Shown here: positions 1-8,720 of the stretch, in pieces
Layout: each line of letters opens with the position of its first letter
Numbering within the stretch: position 1 is the first letter of the stretch
DNA from: a virus
DNA: 64,000 bases
Virus record (IMG/VR): IMGVR_UViG_3300039098_000035
Location: 17,832 to 81,831 of that record
Strand: one strand, 5' to 3'
Translations under genes and position numbers: made by a program
Notes under the pieces: model-generated
Told to the model about the DNA's origin: nothing
Database searches by the model: none
The model's input: only the letters and a program-made list of their open reading frames with translations

Positions 1-2
1 TA

Positions 3-551
3 AAAAGCCACAACGCAGGTGCGCCAAAGTATAAGTACGACAGGAATAATATAGGAGGTATGGTTACACCCTATGATTCAGCTGAACGATACAATACTTT
101 AGTTGTGTGTGAAGGTGAGAAGGATATGTTAACAGCGCTATCAATGGGAGTTGTTAATGCAGTAGCAAAAGTAGGTGGAGCAAAATCCTACATTATGGGT
201 GGGCGTAACTTTGAAAACAAAAACATTATCATAGCTTATGACTGTGATAAGTATGGTAGATTAGGAGCAGAGCAAGATGCTACGCTATTAACAAACCGCT
301 TCAACTGTAAAGTAAAAGTAATAAACTTAGGCTTACAAGATAAGGAAGACTTGAATGATTACTTCATCAAGTATGGGCACACGGTCCAAGAATTTAATAC
401 CCTTATTAAAGCAACACCTATATTTGTACCAGTACCAGTGGTACCTCATGAAAAACTTCTAACGTATGTTAATGGTCTATCTGCGGATGACATAGACACA
501 CTAGAAAATATACTAAAAGAAAAGAAGGAGAAAGACAATGTCAAAAATTAG
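3..551 (+). CDS. Primase TOPRIM domain protein, 5' end outside window
   Basis: This is the C-terminal part of a DnaG/Twinkle-type primase, which would make RNA primers for phage replication. The frame is open from the first bases of the window through the ATG at 60. The AGGAGGT just before that ATG touches it, too close to act as a ribosome binding site, so I read it as coding and the gene as 5'-truncated. Counting from the ATG, the TOPRIM motifs are EGEKD (residues 18-22) and the metal-binding DCD (61-63). A GAPKYKYD stretch before the ATG resembles the basic segment that precedes TOPRIM in T7 gp4/Twinkle proteins. There is no helicase domain after TOPRIM; a separate SF2 helicase follows two genes later. 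It overlaps the next gene by 14 nt, which suggests translational coupling. The TOPRIM call is firm; the exact primase subfamily is not. Confidence 0.8.
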   Translation, partial: KSHNAGAPKYKYDRNNIGGMVTPYDSAERYNTLVVCEGEKDMLTALSMGVVNAVAKVGGAKSYIMGGRNFENKNIIIAYDCDKYGRLGAEQDATLLTNRFNCKVKVINLGLQDKEDLNDYFIKYGHTVQEFNTLIKATPIFVPVPVVPHEKLLTYVNGLSADDIDTLENILKEKKEKDNVKN

Positions 552-993
552 TTTACAAGACATCTTAGTAGAAGATGCAAAGAATGCTAAGTCATCAGAC
601 TTCATTCAAGATACATTAGCACCAGGTAAATACCAGATACAAGTCTTAGAATTTGTAGAGGAAGATACGTATCAATATATTTCAACAATAGTTAATAAGA
701 AAAAGTATAACTTCTTCTATAACTATTATCTAAAAGATTCAACAGATCTTAATGCGGATACTATTAATTTTATTAAAGCGTTAGCTACTGTTGCAGTAAC
801 CGCTAAGACTACTCTATTAGAGATTGCTAATTCAGCTATCGGTTCTACCTATGAAGTTGAAATTTATAACTACGTATCTAAGAGTGGTAAAAATAAAGGA
901 AAGACTATGCATAACATTAATTACAGAGCATTACCTATACGTACAACAACTCAAGTTAATATTGATGTAGTGGAGGACGACCTACCTTTCTAA
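538..993 (+). CDS. Single-stranded DNA-binding protein-like
   Basis: A 151-aa protein that probably coats single-stranded DNA at the replication fork. The clearest evidence is its C-terminus, VVEDDLPF, which matches the acidic tip of bacterial and phage SSBs (DDDIPF type) that recruits partner proteins. The body is rich in beta-prone and aromatic residues (YQYIS, NFFYNYY) as in OB-fold proteins, but I cannot verify the fold by eye. Length is normal for a phage SSB. The start ATG lies inside the preceding primase gene and is preceded by AAGGAG. Its place between primase and helicase/polymerase fits. An alternative is an unrelated replication accessory protein that carries an SSB-like tail. Confidence 0.65.
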   Translation: MSKISLQDILVEDAKNAKSSDFIQDTLAPGKYQIQVLEFVEEDTYQYISTIVNKKKYNFFYNYYLKDSTDLNADTINFIKALATVAVTAKTTLLEIANSAIGSTYEVEIYNYVSKSGKNKGKTMHNINYRALPIRTTTQVNIDVVEDDLPF

Positions 994-1004
994 AAATATA
1001 AACC

Positions 1005-1028
1005 TTGGGGTGTATAGGTTAACCCCAA
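1005..1028 (+). promoter_or_regulatory. Intergenic hairpin between SSB-like gene and next gene
   Basis: TTGGGGT (1005-1011) pairs with ACCCCAA (1022-1028) around a 10-nt loop. It is followed only by ATAATTTTAAGG, so there is no good U-tract. It could be a weak attenuator, an RNA-processing site or a translational element for the next gene, whose AAGGAGGT lies about 10 nt further on. The pairing is real but its function is unknown. Confidence 0.3.
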
Positions 1029-1047
1029 ATAATTTTAAGGAGGTATC

Positions 1048-1296
1048 ATGGATTACGGTGACGAAATTAAATTAGAAATGAAAATAAATAATACAGTATA
1101 CGCATATGAATATGAACAAGCAGTGCAAGAAAATAAATGGATAGATGTTGATGGACGTCATCTTGATATATCTGGAATGGGAATGCAGCACATAGCTAAT
1201 TGTATTAAGCTGTGTAGAACCAAACCAAATTGGCGTCCAGACATGTTAAGACTACTATTAATAGAATATAATAAAAGGAGGATACCAAACAAATGA
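1048..1296 (+). CDS. Hypothetical protein (82 aa)
   Basis: I do not recognise this protein. It starts with ATG behind a strong AAGGAGGT at a normal distance, and its end overlaps the ATG of the helicase gene by 4 nt (ATGA). That supports translation within the same operon. The N-terminal half is charged and beta-prone and the C-terminal half looks helical (CIKLCRT, MLRLLLIEYNKRR), ending in a basic patch. It has no membrane segment or signal peptide. Its position directly before the helicase suggests a replication accessory role, but that rests only on context. Confidence 0.7.
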   Translation: MDYGDEIKLEMKINNTVYAYEYEQAVQENKWIDVDGRHLDISGMGMQHIANCIKLCRTKPNWRPDMLRLLLIEYNKRRIPNK

Positions 1297-2618
1297 AACA
1301 CGGTTATCTATTATACACAGGGTATGGTAAGACTAAGTTAGTACTAGATAAAATTTTAGCTGTACCCCACAAACCAAGAACATTATTAATATCTACAAAA
1401 AATGTTGTTGAGTCTTCTTGGATTGAACAGATTAATGAATGGTATCCAGGACAAATCAGTTATGATTATATAACAGGGTCTATCAAAGAAAAAGATAGAC
1501 TGAATATTATCAACAAACTTACTGATATCCTAGCGATGAATACATCTATGTTAAATTGGTACATATCACATACGTGTACCATTAAACGTAAAGCAAAACT
1601 TAAGAATGGAGAGATTAAAATATACTATAATGATCACGAAATCTTAAGTCGTTTTGATTTACTCATTATAGATGAATCAAGCCTGTTTAAAAATTCACAA
1701 TCAGAACGGTTTAAACTAATTAAGAAGTGGGCACATAAGATAAAGCATGTCATCATCCTTAGTGCTACACCTACACCTAAAAACATAGAAGATCTATGGG
1801 CACAGATATATCTATTAGATGGTGGCCAACGATTAGGTAAAAATATTACAGCATTTAGAAATAAATGGGGCATACCTGTACCATTACCTAATGGGCATAA
1901 CAAGTATCAATACTCACAAGAAGCTATTGATGAGATACTTAATCTAGTACGTGATATCACTACCAGTATACCTAAACCTGATAAGCCTTTGTTCCCTGAA
2001 CCTATACTAACTAAAGGTATGATTACACCTGATGCTAGTACAGCTGCATTGCTTAAAGAATTCAAGCGTGATTATATTACACGATTAGATTCTACTAAAA
2101 TGTTAGTAGCGTTCAGTGTTAATCAACTCATAACTAAAGTAAATCAAATAGCAAGTGGTGATGTGTATTATAAGAAGAATGTATTCCCACTTAACGATCT
2201 TAAAATGAAAGTATTAAAGAAACGTTTATCATTACAAACAACACCGGTAATGATTATGTATACATATAAGTTTGACAAAGTTAAACTATTAGAACTACCA
2301 GGTGCAAGGTTACTATCCAAGCCACAAGACTTTAAAGATTGGAACAACAACCTAATACCTATAGGTATACTGTCACCCTTTAGTGCAGCACATGGACTTA
2401 ACTTACAACACAGTGACTGTCGTGAAATGATATGGTTCTCTCCTATATGGGACACAGAGAAATGGATACAGACAAACGCACGTGTGTGTAGACGTGGTCA
2501 AAAATATATTATAAATATTCTTGTATTAATTATGCGAGGTAGCTATGATGACTACGCATTTAATCTATGTATAGATAAATTTAAAATACAGTATAATAAT
2601 TTAGAATTTCTAAGATAG
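1293..2618 (+). CDS. Superfamily 2 DNA helicase (SNF2/DEAD-like)
   Basis: An ATP-driven DNA translocase or helicase, probably for replication or recombination. The motifs are in order. A short Walker A loop, GYGKT (residues 10-14), lies almost at the N-terminus. Motif II is DESS (127-130) after LLII, motif III is SAT (157-159), motif V is GLNLQHSD, and motif VI is QTNARVCRRGQ with its arginine fingers. This SNF2-like, compact form of about 440 aa is common in phage replication modules. The DESS in place of DEAH/DEXH and the very short N-terminus are typical of phage versions. It begins with an ATGA overlap and is followed after 10 nt by the polymerase gene. The substrate and polarity cannot be read from sequence. 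Confidence 0.88.
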   Translation: MKHGYLLYTGYGKTKLVLDKILAVPHKPRTLLISTKNVVESSWIEQINEWYPGQISYDYITGSIKEKDRLNIINKLTDILAMNTSMLNWYISHTCTIKRKAKLKNGEIKIYYNDHEILSRFDLLIIDESSLFKNSQSERFKLIKKWAHKIKHVIILSATPTPKNIEDLWAQIYLLDGGQRLGKNITAFRNKWGIPVPLPNGHNKYQYSQEAIDEILNLVRDITTSIPKPDKPLFPEPILTKGMITPDASTAALLKEFKRDYITRLDSTKMLVAFSVNQLITKVNQIASGDVYYKKNVFPLNDLKMKVLKKRLSLQTTPVMIMYTYKFDKVKLLELPGARLLSKPQDFKDWNNNLIPIGILSPFSAAHGLNLQHSDCREMIWFSPIWDTEKWIQTNARVCRRGQKYIINILVLIMRGSYDDYAFNLCIDKFKIQYNNLEFLR

Positions 2619-2628
2619 GAGATAGACG

Positions 2629-4656
2629 ATGCTTAAGTATTTAATATTTGATACAGAAACAACAGGCTTACATATAATATCTGATCGTCCATTCCTATTT
2701 CAGTATGGATTGGTTGATGAAAATTTAAACTTAGTATTAACAAAAGTGTTCCGCCCTAATAATGTTGCTGACTTAGCAACATTTATAACATATTTAGATT
2801 CAGTTGAAGTGTTAGTAGGAGCTAATATTAAATTCGATGTTAATCAAACTATTAACATAGGTGTACCTGCAAATGTCTTTAAAGATAAACATTACATAGA
2901 CACTGCTGTCCTTGCACGTTTAGTAATATCTCATGATACACAAAAGGACAAGACTTTTTCAGTAGCCTTAAAGAAATTAGCTCAGCGATACCTTAACATA
3001 GACGCCGCTGATGAAGAGCGTAAGCTTAAAGCAGAGCTTAGTAAGTTAACGATGGCACACAAAGCATTAATGAAAGAGCACTATATAAACCAAGGTGTAT
3101 GGGACACTACATTGAAAGCCCGTGAGCAAACACAAATCATCAATGAGGTATATAATAAATGGAATAAAGTATTCCATAAATACCCACGATTGAAACAACC
3201 TCGTAAGACTTTCCTTGCACATAACCGTACACCTAATTATTCTGATGTGGCTAACATTGAGACTTATGGTAGAAAAGATATAACATTAACACATGGTTTA
3301 CTTAAATTATTTTATCCTGATGTAATTAGGTTACAACAAATTCCTGCGTTTATAAGAACAAGTGCAGCTACATATCCTTTAATAGATATGGAACGTGCTG
3401 GTTTAACAGTAGATGTACAACGTCTCTTACAAGACAGAGCTATGATAGTTAAAGAACAAGCAGTAACACATATCATAGATCCTCGTACTAACACAAGGTT
3501 AAACATTGGTCAACACGCTAAACTTAGAGCACTCTATGAGTATGAATCAGGTATGCTTCTTACAAGTGCTGATAAAGAAACGCGTGCACGCATAGAAGCT
3601 AAGTCACCTGCAGCTAAAGCAGCTAATTATTTAGCTAAGATGGATAAGTATTTATCTACATATATTACAGGGATTCTTAATAAACTAACTAAGGTAGGAA
3701 CAGAGTATAATGTATACACTCAATACAATCTAGCCGGTACGATAACGGGTAGACTATCATCAGACTTCCAACAATTTCCAAGAGACCCATTGGTATTAAA
3801 AAACGGGTATGAAGTTAACATACGCTCATGGTTTATAGTTCCTAAAAAATATAAGTATATGTTTTACTTTGACTATAGTCAGATGGAACTACGGCTTCAA
3901 TGTGAATGGACTAACATAGTAAACGGACAGCCTGATGAAAATATGGCACGTGCTTTTTATCCTTATCATTGTTATCGTATGGATAAAGGACAGTTAATAC
4001 CTTATAAAGGAGGTGTTAAGTGGGAGCAATATACATGGTATCTTAATGAATGTGTTAATACATTGTGGAAACCTGTAGATTTACATGCCCTTACTACGAA
4101 AAATGCTTTTCCTGGTATAGATGAAACGCATCCTGATTGGAAACATTACAGAGGGTTGGGTAAACGTACTAACTTTGCAGTAAACTATGGAGCATCAGCA
4201 CCTAGAATAGCTCAAGCATTGCATGTAGATTTACCTACAGCTAGAGCTTTAGTTAAAGGATATAGAGATGCATTTCAAGGTGTAGTTAAATTTGGTAAGT
4301 GGTTACAAAACAGATGCTATGTTACTACTAGTATACCTAACTTATTATTTAGACGTTACTACTCACGTAACAAACATCTTATGCAGAACTGGTTAGTTCA
4401 AGGTAGTGGAGCAGACATACTGTTAGAAAAAATTAAAGAAGTGTGGGACTACATACAAGACAAACCTCATTGGAAATTATTCTTATCCGTCCATGATGAG
4501 TTAGGTTTATATTGTAAAGACATACCTCAAGCACAGCTTAAGAAAGAAGTAGAAGAACTTAAACAAGTTATGATGTATCGTCTATCAGCTGTAGATATTA
4601 CAGTAGACGTAGAGTATACAACAACTAAATGGTCTGAGAAAAAGGAGTGGAAATAA
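2629..4656 (+). CDS. DNA polymerase, family A, with 3'-5' exonuclease
   Basis: The replicative DNA polymerase of the phage. The N-terminal proofreading domain shows Exo I DTETTG (residues 8-13), Exo II NIKFD and Exo III YGRKD, giving the expected four acidic residues. The polymerase domain shows motif A DYSQMELR (about 413-420), motif B with K..NFAVNYG (about 512) and motif C SVHDE (about 619). Motif A has Met where Ile is usual, which should be tolerated. At 675 aa it is close to T7 gp5 in length and has no 5'-nuclease domain. It starts behind AGGAGAT and its TAA overlaps the next ATG (TAATG). All key residues are present, so I expect an active enzyme. Confidence 0.96.
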   Translation: MLKYLIFDTETTGLHIISDRPFLFQYGLVDENLNLVLTKVFRPNNVADLATFITYLDSVEVLVGANIKFDVNQTINIGVPANVFKDKHYIDTAVLARLVISHDTQKDKTFSVALKKLAQRYLNIDAADEERKLKAELSKLTMAHKALMKEHYINQGVWDTTLKAREQTQIINEVYNKWNKVFHKYPRLKQPRKTFLAHNRTPNYSDVANIETYGRKDITLTHGLLKLFYPDVIRLQQIPAFIRTSAATYPLIDMERAGLTVDVQRLLQDRAMIVKEQAVTHIIDPRTNTRLNIGQHAKLRALYEYESGMLLTSADKETRARIEAKSPAAKAANYLAKMDKYLSTYITGILNKLTKVGTEYNVYTQYNLAGTITGRLSSDFQQFPRDPLVLKNGYEVNIRSWFIVPKKYKYMFYFDYSQMELRLQCEWTNIVNGQPDENMARAFYPYHCYRMDKGQLIPYKGGVKWEQYTWYLNECVNTLWKPVDLHALTTKNAFPGIDETHPDWKHYRGLGKRTNFAVNYGASAPRIAQALHVDLPTARALVKGYRDAFQGVVKFGKWLQNRCYVTTSIPNLLFRRYYSRNKHLMQNWLVQGSGADILLEKIKEVWDYIQDKPHWKLFLSVHDELGLYCKDIPQAQLKKEVEELKQVMMYRLSAVDITVDVEYTTTKWSEKKEWK

Positions 4657-5072
4657 TGTATATAAAAGATCTTACTAAAGATACAAAGTTATTAAAGAAA
4701 CAAGGTGATGGATTCTTAGTTGATGTATTAATTAAGGACGGTATAAAAACTATACGTACTACTACTGATCCTTTTCTTGCTAAACAATATACTGTAAAAG
4801 AAATGTTTGAAGAAGTATATCATAACATGAGTGCTAATGACATTAAAGATGTTCGTACTGCACATGCTAAAGGTAATGATAGTTATCGTACTGTACTTGC
4901 TTATCGTTGTGATAACTACTATGCCCTTAAAACGTCAAATATAAGTTATGGGTATAATAAAGATATGGAAGCAGAGAAAAAATTATTAATAGAATTAGAT
5001 TTATCTTATATGATTGAACAAGAAGAGACTGTAATAGAATCTATTGATATCTTAGGAGGCGGCGATGAGTAA
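4656..5072 (+). CDS. Hypothetical protein (138 aa)
   Basis: I do not recognise the family. A GTG at 4647 is also in frame, but the ATG at 4656 is better placed: AAGGAG at 4642-4647 lies about 8 nt upstream, and the ATG overlaps the polymerase stop as TAATG. The protein is soluble, with a mixed alpha/beta pattern and a charged C-terminus rich in Glu and Ile (EQEETVIESID). It overlaps the following nuclease gene by 8 nt. The location between polymerase and nuclease suggests a replication or recombination accessory role, by context only. Confidence 0.7.
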   Translation: MYIKDLTKDTKLLKKQGDGFLVDVLIKDGIKTIRTTTDPFLAKQYTVKEMFEEVYHNMSANDIKDVRTAHAKGNDSYRTVLAYRCDNYYALKTSNISYGYNKDMEAEKKLLIELDLSYMIEQEETVIESIDILGGGDE

Positions 5073-6021
5073 AATAATATTTAATGTAGCGCGTCATGAG
5101 TACCAGGTTAATGGTGTAATATATATGAGTACAACACAGCTTATGAAAAAGTATGGGTTGTCTGTAGACTATGGTACGATACCTGCAGCTGTATTAGCTA
5201 AGGCAGCGAAGAAAGGTAATGCAATACACAAAGCATTAGAAGAACATATCAAAGGAGATAAAACTATGATTGGTTTATTCGATGAGGTTAAACTCTTTGA
5301 TAGCTTTATTAAAGCTCGTGGTGTAGACTCTACATGTTTAGTGCCTGAAGAAATAATAGCAGATAATACTTATCAAGTAGCAGGTACTGTAGATTTACAA
5401 TACATAGATGGACAAGATGATGTACTTGCAGATTTTAAAACTACTTCCTCATTGCATATGGATGCAGTAGCGTGGCAGTTAAGCATATACAACTATATTA
5501 AATGTAAAGGAGATCTACTTGCATATTATTTTAAAAAATTAAAAGTCTTTCATTTTAATGGTGTACGTATGTATGTTAAAGATGTATACACCGTAGACTA
5601 TGATGCAGTGGTAGCGTTATTAGAAACACATAAGCGTAGAGATAAAACCTATACTTATATTAAACCTAATAAAGTAATCTTACCTACAGAAGAGGTATAC
5701 CTTAATCAAATTATGACAGAGATAAAGTTACATGAGGATGCTGTAATTAAACTTAAAGCAGAATCACTTATAATTTTAGAAAAAGTTAAAAAGAATTTTA
5801 TTAAACAAAAAGATTATGCATTTACTAACGGTGTAATAAACATTAAGTATACTGGTGCAATACATAGACGTAGTCTTAATCAAAGCAAAGCTAAGAAATT
5901 CATTACAGATAATGGGGGCATATTAGAAACATTTATGAACGAAACAATTAGTGCAGATAAAGCAACAGCTAAGCTGTGTAAACAAACAAGTCAAGATGGT
6001 GATCAAGATGCTATGCCCTGA
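5065..6021 (+). CDS. PD-(D/E)XK nuclease, RecB/Cas4-like exonuclease
   Basis: A 318-aa nuclease of the RecB/YqaJ/Cas4 type, expected to resect DNA ends during recombination-dependent replication. The visible signature is the GNAIHKALEEH helix with His55, then GTVD with Asp110, then the DFK core (Asp123, Lys125), then WQLSIYNY (Trp137 to Tyr144), the QxxxY motif of the RecB family. No iron-sulfur cysteine set is visible, so it is closer to phage RecB-like exonucleases than to Cas4. The C-terminal third is helical and lysine-rich, probably for DNA binding. It lies in the same operon as an SSB-like protein and a Sak4-like ATPase, which fits a recombination set. Confidence 0.85.
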   Translation: MSKIIFNVARHEYQVNGVIYMSTTQLMKKYGLSVDYGTIPAAVLAKAAKKGNAIHKALEEHIKGDKTMIGLFDEVKLFDSFIKARGVDSTCLVPEEIIADNTYQVAGTVDLQYIDGQDDVLADFKTTSSLHMDAVAWQLSIYNYIKCKGDLLAYYFKKLKVFHFNGVRMYVKDVYTVDYDAVVALLETHKRRDKTYTYIKPNKVILPTEEVYLNQIMTEIKLHEDAVIKLKAESLIILEKVKKNFIKQKDYAFTNGVINIKYTGAIHRRSLNQSKAKKFITDNGGILETFMNETISADKATAKLCKQTSQDGDQDAMP

Positions 6022-6088
6022 TGATATGATAACACAAGATGTTATGTTAGACGCAATAGAAAAAATGAAAAAACAATTAAGGAGATAA
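6008..6088 (+). CDS. Possible micro-gene (26 aa)
   Basis: A short frame from ATG 6008 to TAA 6088 overlaps the end of the nuclease gene and fills the gap before the next gene. The predicted peptide is MLCPDDMITQDVM and then a helical, lysine-rich tail. No strong ribosome binding site precedes it, so translation would depend on coupling to the upstream gene. It may be chance; I include it because it fills the gap exactly and looks coding in composition. Confidence 0.3.
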   Translation: MLCPDDMITQDVMLDAIEKMKKQLRR

Positions 6089-6090
6089 CT

Positions 6091-6387
6091 ATGGACAACC
6101 CTAAAGGCTATATGAATGCAGTACATGTATTCGGACGCAGCATGATGGGAAGACTTGGACAGACGCGTCACTTGCAATGGCAGTGGCGCAACAAGTCTAA
6201 ACCCTTACAAACAATATCACTTACAAAGAAACAGTATGATGATATTAAAAAATTATTAGGTCCTATAGATAGTAAAGCGGTAAATACTTTAACAGAGTAC
6301 AGTAATAGTATCCGTATATACCATACACATACTGCTAAATATTATATGAGAGTAAAAAGATACATAAAGAAAGAAGGTTTAATATGA
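6091..6387 (+). CDS. Hypothetical protein (98 aa)
   Basis: I do not recognise this protein. It is preceded by AAGGAG at a good distance and its stop overlaps the start of the next gene by 4 nt. It is strongly basic, with RHLQWQWRNKSK near residue 30 and YYMRVKRYIKKEG at the C-terminus, so nucleic-acid binding is plausible. It has no membrane segment. It could be a DNA- or RNA-binding accessory to the topoisomerase-like protein encoded directly downstream. Confidence 0.65.
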   Translation: MDNPKGYMNAVHVFGRSMMGRLGQTRHLQWQWRNKSKPLQTISLTKKQYDDIKKLLGPIDSKAVNTLTEYSNSIRIYHTHTAKYYMRVKRYIKKEGLI

Positions 6388-7250
6388 AAGAAATGTTTAT
6401 CACTAAAAAATTTAGAGATAAAAGTTTAAGCCTTATTAATGCTATTAATAATATTATTGTAGAATATCAAAATCAAGGGTACGAGTTAACACTACGACAA
6501 ATATATTATCAATTAGTTGCTAGAGGAAGTATACCTAATACAGAACGTAGTTATAAGAACATAGGTTCATTGGTTAATAGTGGCAGGCTCGCAGGTATGA
6601 TAGATTGGGATGCTGTAGTTGATAGGACTAGACATATTAGAAAAAATCAGCATTGGAATACTCCGGAACAAATTGTAAAAGCTGCTCTTAATTCTTATAA
6701 AATTGATATGCGAGAAAATCAACCCATATATATAGAAGTATGGGTAGAAAAAGATGCATTGATATCCATTGTTGAGGGTGTCGCTAATGAACATGATGTT
6801 ACATGTTTTAGTTGTAGAGGATACGTATCTCAAAGTGAGATGTATCAGGCAGCGCAGCGTTTTATTGATCAAGGCCATTTAATTGATAGGTATATTTTAC
6901 ATCTTGGAGATCACGATCCATCAGGTATGGATATGACAAGAGATATTCAAGACCGCTTAGAAATGTTTGGTGCAGATGTAATTGTAAAACGCTTAGCTTT
7001 AAATTGGGAACAGATAGAGTTGTACAATCCTCCTACCAACCCTGCTAAGTTAAGTGATAGTAGAGCTGAAGGATATATTAATTTATATGGGTCTTACTCC
7101 TGGGAATTGGATGCTTTAGAACCTAAAGTAATAGAAGTTTTAATTCAAGATGCAATAGAAGAATTAACAGATGAAGATTTACTTATAGATAAACAGAAGG
7201 ATTTAAAAGCGGACCAAAATAAATTAAAACGAATGCTTAAATTAAACTAA
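6384..7250 (+). CDS. Spo11/Topo VI subunit A-like protein with TOPRIM domain
   Basis: A 288-aa protein with the two-part layout of type IIB topoisomerase A subunits. An N-terminal winged-helix-like region carries the tyrosine motif LRQIYYQLV (Tyr41, Tyr42), where Topo VI-A/Spo11 has R(D/E)IYY with the DNA-attacking tyrosine. A TOPRIM domain follows, with WVEKDAL (Glu122) and GDHDPSG (Asp176, Asp178), the acidic triad that binds magnesium. It is shorter than cellular Topo VI-A and no B-subunit ATPase is encoded nearby, which recalls the Mini-A type described from mobile elements. It could break or relax phage DNA or act as a nuclease. The fold call is fairly firm; activity is unknown, and Gln replaces the usual acidic residue before IYY. 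Confidence 0.75.
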   Translation: MKEMFITKKFRDKSLSLINAINNIIVEYQNQGYELTLRQIYYQLVARGSIPNTERSYKNIGSLVNSGRLAGMIDWDAVVDRTRHIRKNQHWNTPEQIVKAALNSYKIDMRENQPIYIEVWVEKDALISIVEGVANEHDVTCFSCRGYVSQSEMYQAAQRFIDQGHLIDRYILHLGDHDPSGMDMTRDIQDRLEMFGADVIVKRLALNWEQIELYNPPTNPAKLSDSRAEGYINLYGSYSWELDALEPKVIEVLIQDAIEELTDEDLLIDKQKDLKADQNKLKRMLKLN

Positions 7251-7275
7251 GAAGTATAAAGAAAGAAGGTCTAAT

Positions 7276-7407
7276 ATGAAAGACGAAGTAGTAACGTTAT
7301 TTAAAGAAGCGGGTATGCCTATACCAGATGCATACTTCGATGTAACAGAGGATGGTACTGAGATAGTAATCATCCAGAAAGAGGAGGAAGTAAATGGAAA
7401 AACTTAA
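7276..7407 (+). CDS. Small hypothetical protein (43 aa)
   Basis: A short gene in the gap between the topoisomerase-like gene and the ATPase gene. The ATG is preceded by AAGAAGGT at about 5 nt, the peptide is acidic and well formed (MKDEVVTLFKEAGMPIPDAY, then an acidic beta-like tail ending IVIIQKEEE), and its end overlaps the next ATG by 14 nt. The ribosome binding site of the ATPase gene (GAGGAGG) lies inside this coding frame. No family is recognised. The ribosome binding site, packing and overlap argue that it is real. Confidence 0.6.
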   Translation: MKDEVVTLFKEAGMPIPDAYFDVTEDGTEIVIIQKEEEVNGKT

Positions 7408-8317
7408 CTTTACACCTATTGTACAGTACAAGAAACCGATGAAGAGTTTATTGTTCGGACCCCAACATGCAGGTAAGACTTGGAATAGCTTAGATTTAGC
7501 GGCAGGTATTGTTATGGAAGAACGTGGATACAAAGATATTAAAAAAGTATGGAAACATATAGCTGTATTAGACACAGAGAACAGACGTGCTATTTTAGTA
7601 CTGCGTAAGAAAGGTGCCATGGATGTTAACTATCAAGAAATTAAACCACCGTTTAATAGTAATAAAGTTGTTGAACTTCAGCAACAGTTAGATCTTTTAG
7701 ATAACATTGATGTTATTATACATGATTCATTGACACACTACTGGGCTAAAAAGGGTGGAGTGTTAGATGAGAAGGCACAAAAAGATAAACAAGGTGGTAA
7801 CTCATACACTAACTGGCAAGAGTATAGTGCTAAGTTTAATGATATGATTGATACTTTATTACAATCTCCTAAACATATTATTATTACTGCCCGTTCAAAG
7901 AATGATGTAGTAATGGAAGAGAATCATAAGGGTAAGATGGCGCCTGTAACATATGGATTAAAGCCTATGTTGCGTGACGATATTGAATATGATTTTGATA
8001 TGGTATTTAATGTGGATAAAGATACACATAGTCTTATCGTAGATAAAGGTGTGCCTGATATAATGCCTATCTATTCTAATGTAACTGTAGATACTGGTAG
8101 AGAACTATATCAACTGTTTAATGCAGGTACTGTAATCCAATCACGTACAATGGATCACATTAAAGAAAGTATTAAATCTTTAACACGCGCAAATAATATG
8201 GTAACCTTTGTAATGCAGAAACTACAAGGTAAAAAATTAGATGAATTAGATATTGATGAATTAATTACCATAGAAAAAATATTGATTGATGAAGTAAAGA
8301 AACAACAACTTAAATAA
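7394..8317 (+). CDS. Phage RecA-like/Sak4-type ATPase
   Basis: A 307-aa P-loop ATPase of the phage nucleotide-binding type (Sak4-like), which in other phages helps strand annealing and recombination together with SSB. Walker A is GPQHAGKT (residues 22-29) right after a short beta strand. Walker B is DVIIHDS with Asp111. A later IIITARS strand resembles the sensor region of RecA-fold cores. The C-terminal 60 residues are helical and acidic-basic mixed. Length fits the family. It is coupled to the preceding 43-aa gene by overlap and shares the operon with the SSB-like protein and RecB-like nuclease. Alternative: a more general AAA-type replication ATPase. Confidence 0.78.
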   Translation: MEKLNFTPIVQYKKPMKSLLFGPQHAGKTWNSLDLAAGIVMEERGYKDIKKVWKHIAVLDTENRRAILVLRKKGAMDVNYQEIKPPFNSNKVVELQQQLDLLDNIDVIIHDSLTHYWAKKGGVLDEKAQKDKQGGNSYTNWQEYSAKFNDMIDTLLQSPKHIIITARSKNDVVMEENHKGKMAPVTYGLKPMLRDDIEYDFDMVFNVDKDTHSLIVDKGVPDIMPIYSNVTVDTGRELYQLFNAGTVIQSRTMDHIKESIKSLTRANNMVTFVMQKLQGKKLDELDIDELITIEKILIDEVKKQQLK

Positions 8318-8333
8318 CTTGGAGGTATTGTAC

Positions 8334-8639
8334 ATGTTACTACATGTATTATTAAAAGTATTAGATTTAACATCTATATATACATTTAAACTAGATAATA
8401 AAGAATATTCTCTTAGGTATCTTCGAGATAATTATGACACAATAGATATTGTACGGGCTAGAATTACTGTTGAACATAGAACGTTATTCAAAGAAGACAT
8501 TAGTATTTTATTAGATGTTGATAACTTAGAACACCTGGATAAATATACTGATGCTGAAATTATAATCCCTGAAGCATCTATCTATGCTCATATGGTACTA
8601 AATATATTCACAGATATAAAGTATATACCCACAGTTTAA
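8334..8639 (+). CDS. Hypothetical protein (101 aa), last gene of the + operon
   Basis: I do not recognise the family. A TTG at 8319 is in frame, but GGAGGT at 8321-8326 sits between it and the ATG at 8334 at the ideal distance, so the ATG is the start. The protein is acidic in its C-terminal half (DISILLDVDNLEHLDKYTD) with mixed alpha/beta character and no membrane segment. It is the last gene before the bidirectional terminator that closes the replication operon. Confidence 0.7.
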   Translation: MLLHVLLKVLDLTSIYTFKLDNKEYSLRYLRDNYDTIDIVRARITVEHRTLFKEDISILLDVDNLEHLDKYTDAEIIIPEASIYAHMVLNIFTDIKYIPTV

Positions 8640-8681
8640 ACCATATGCCATGTGTTTCTACGATTCAGGGTATATATAAAT

Positions 8682-8720
8682 AACCCCTTACTCTTATGAG
8701 TAGGGGGTTTATTTTTTTTT
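8682..8720. terminator. Bidirectional intrinsic terminator between converging blocks
   Basis: A 12-bp stem, AACCCCTTACTC (8682-8693) with GAGTAGGGGGTT (8698-8709), has one G-U pair and a TTAT loop. On the + strand it is followed by TATTTTTTTTTT, an excellent U-tract. On the - strand it is followed by ATTTATATA, which is weaker. It ends the replication operon from the left and probably the giant gene from the right. The stop codon of the giant gene (8719-8721) overlaps the U-tract. Confidence 0.92.

Noticed and set aside
60-551. Primase gene starting at ATG 60
   Set aside because: AGGAGGT directly abuts the ATG and the frame stays open to the window edge with a primase-like sequence, so the ATG is probably internal.
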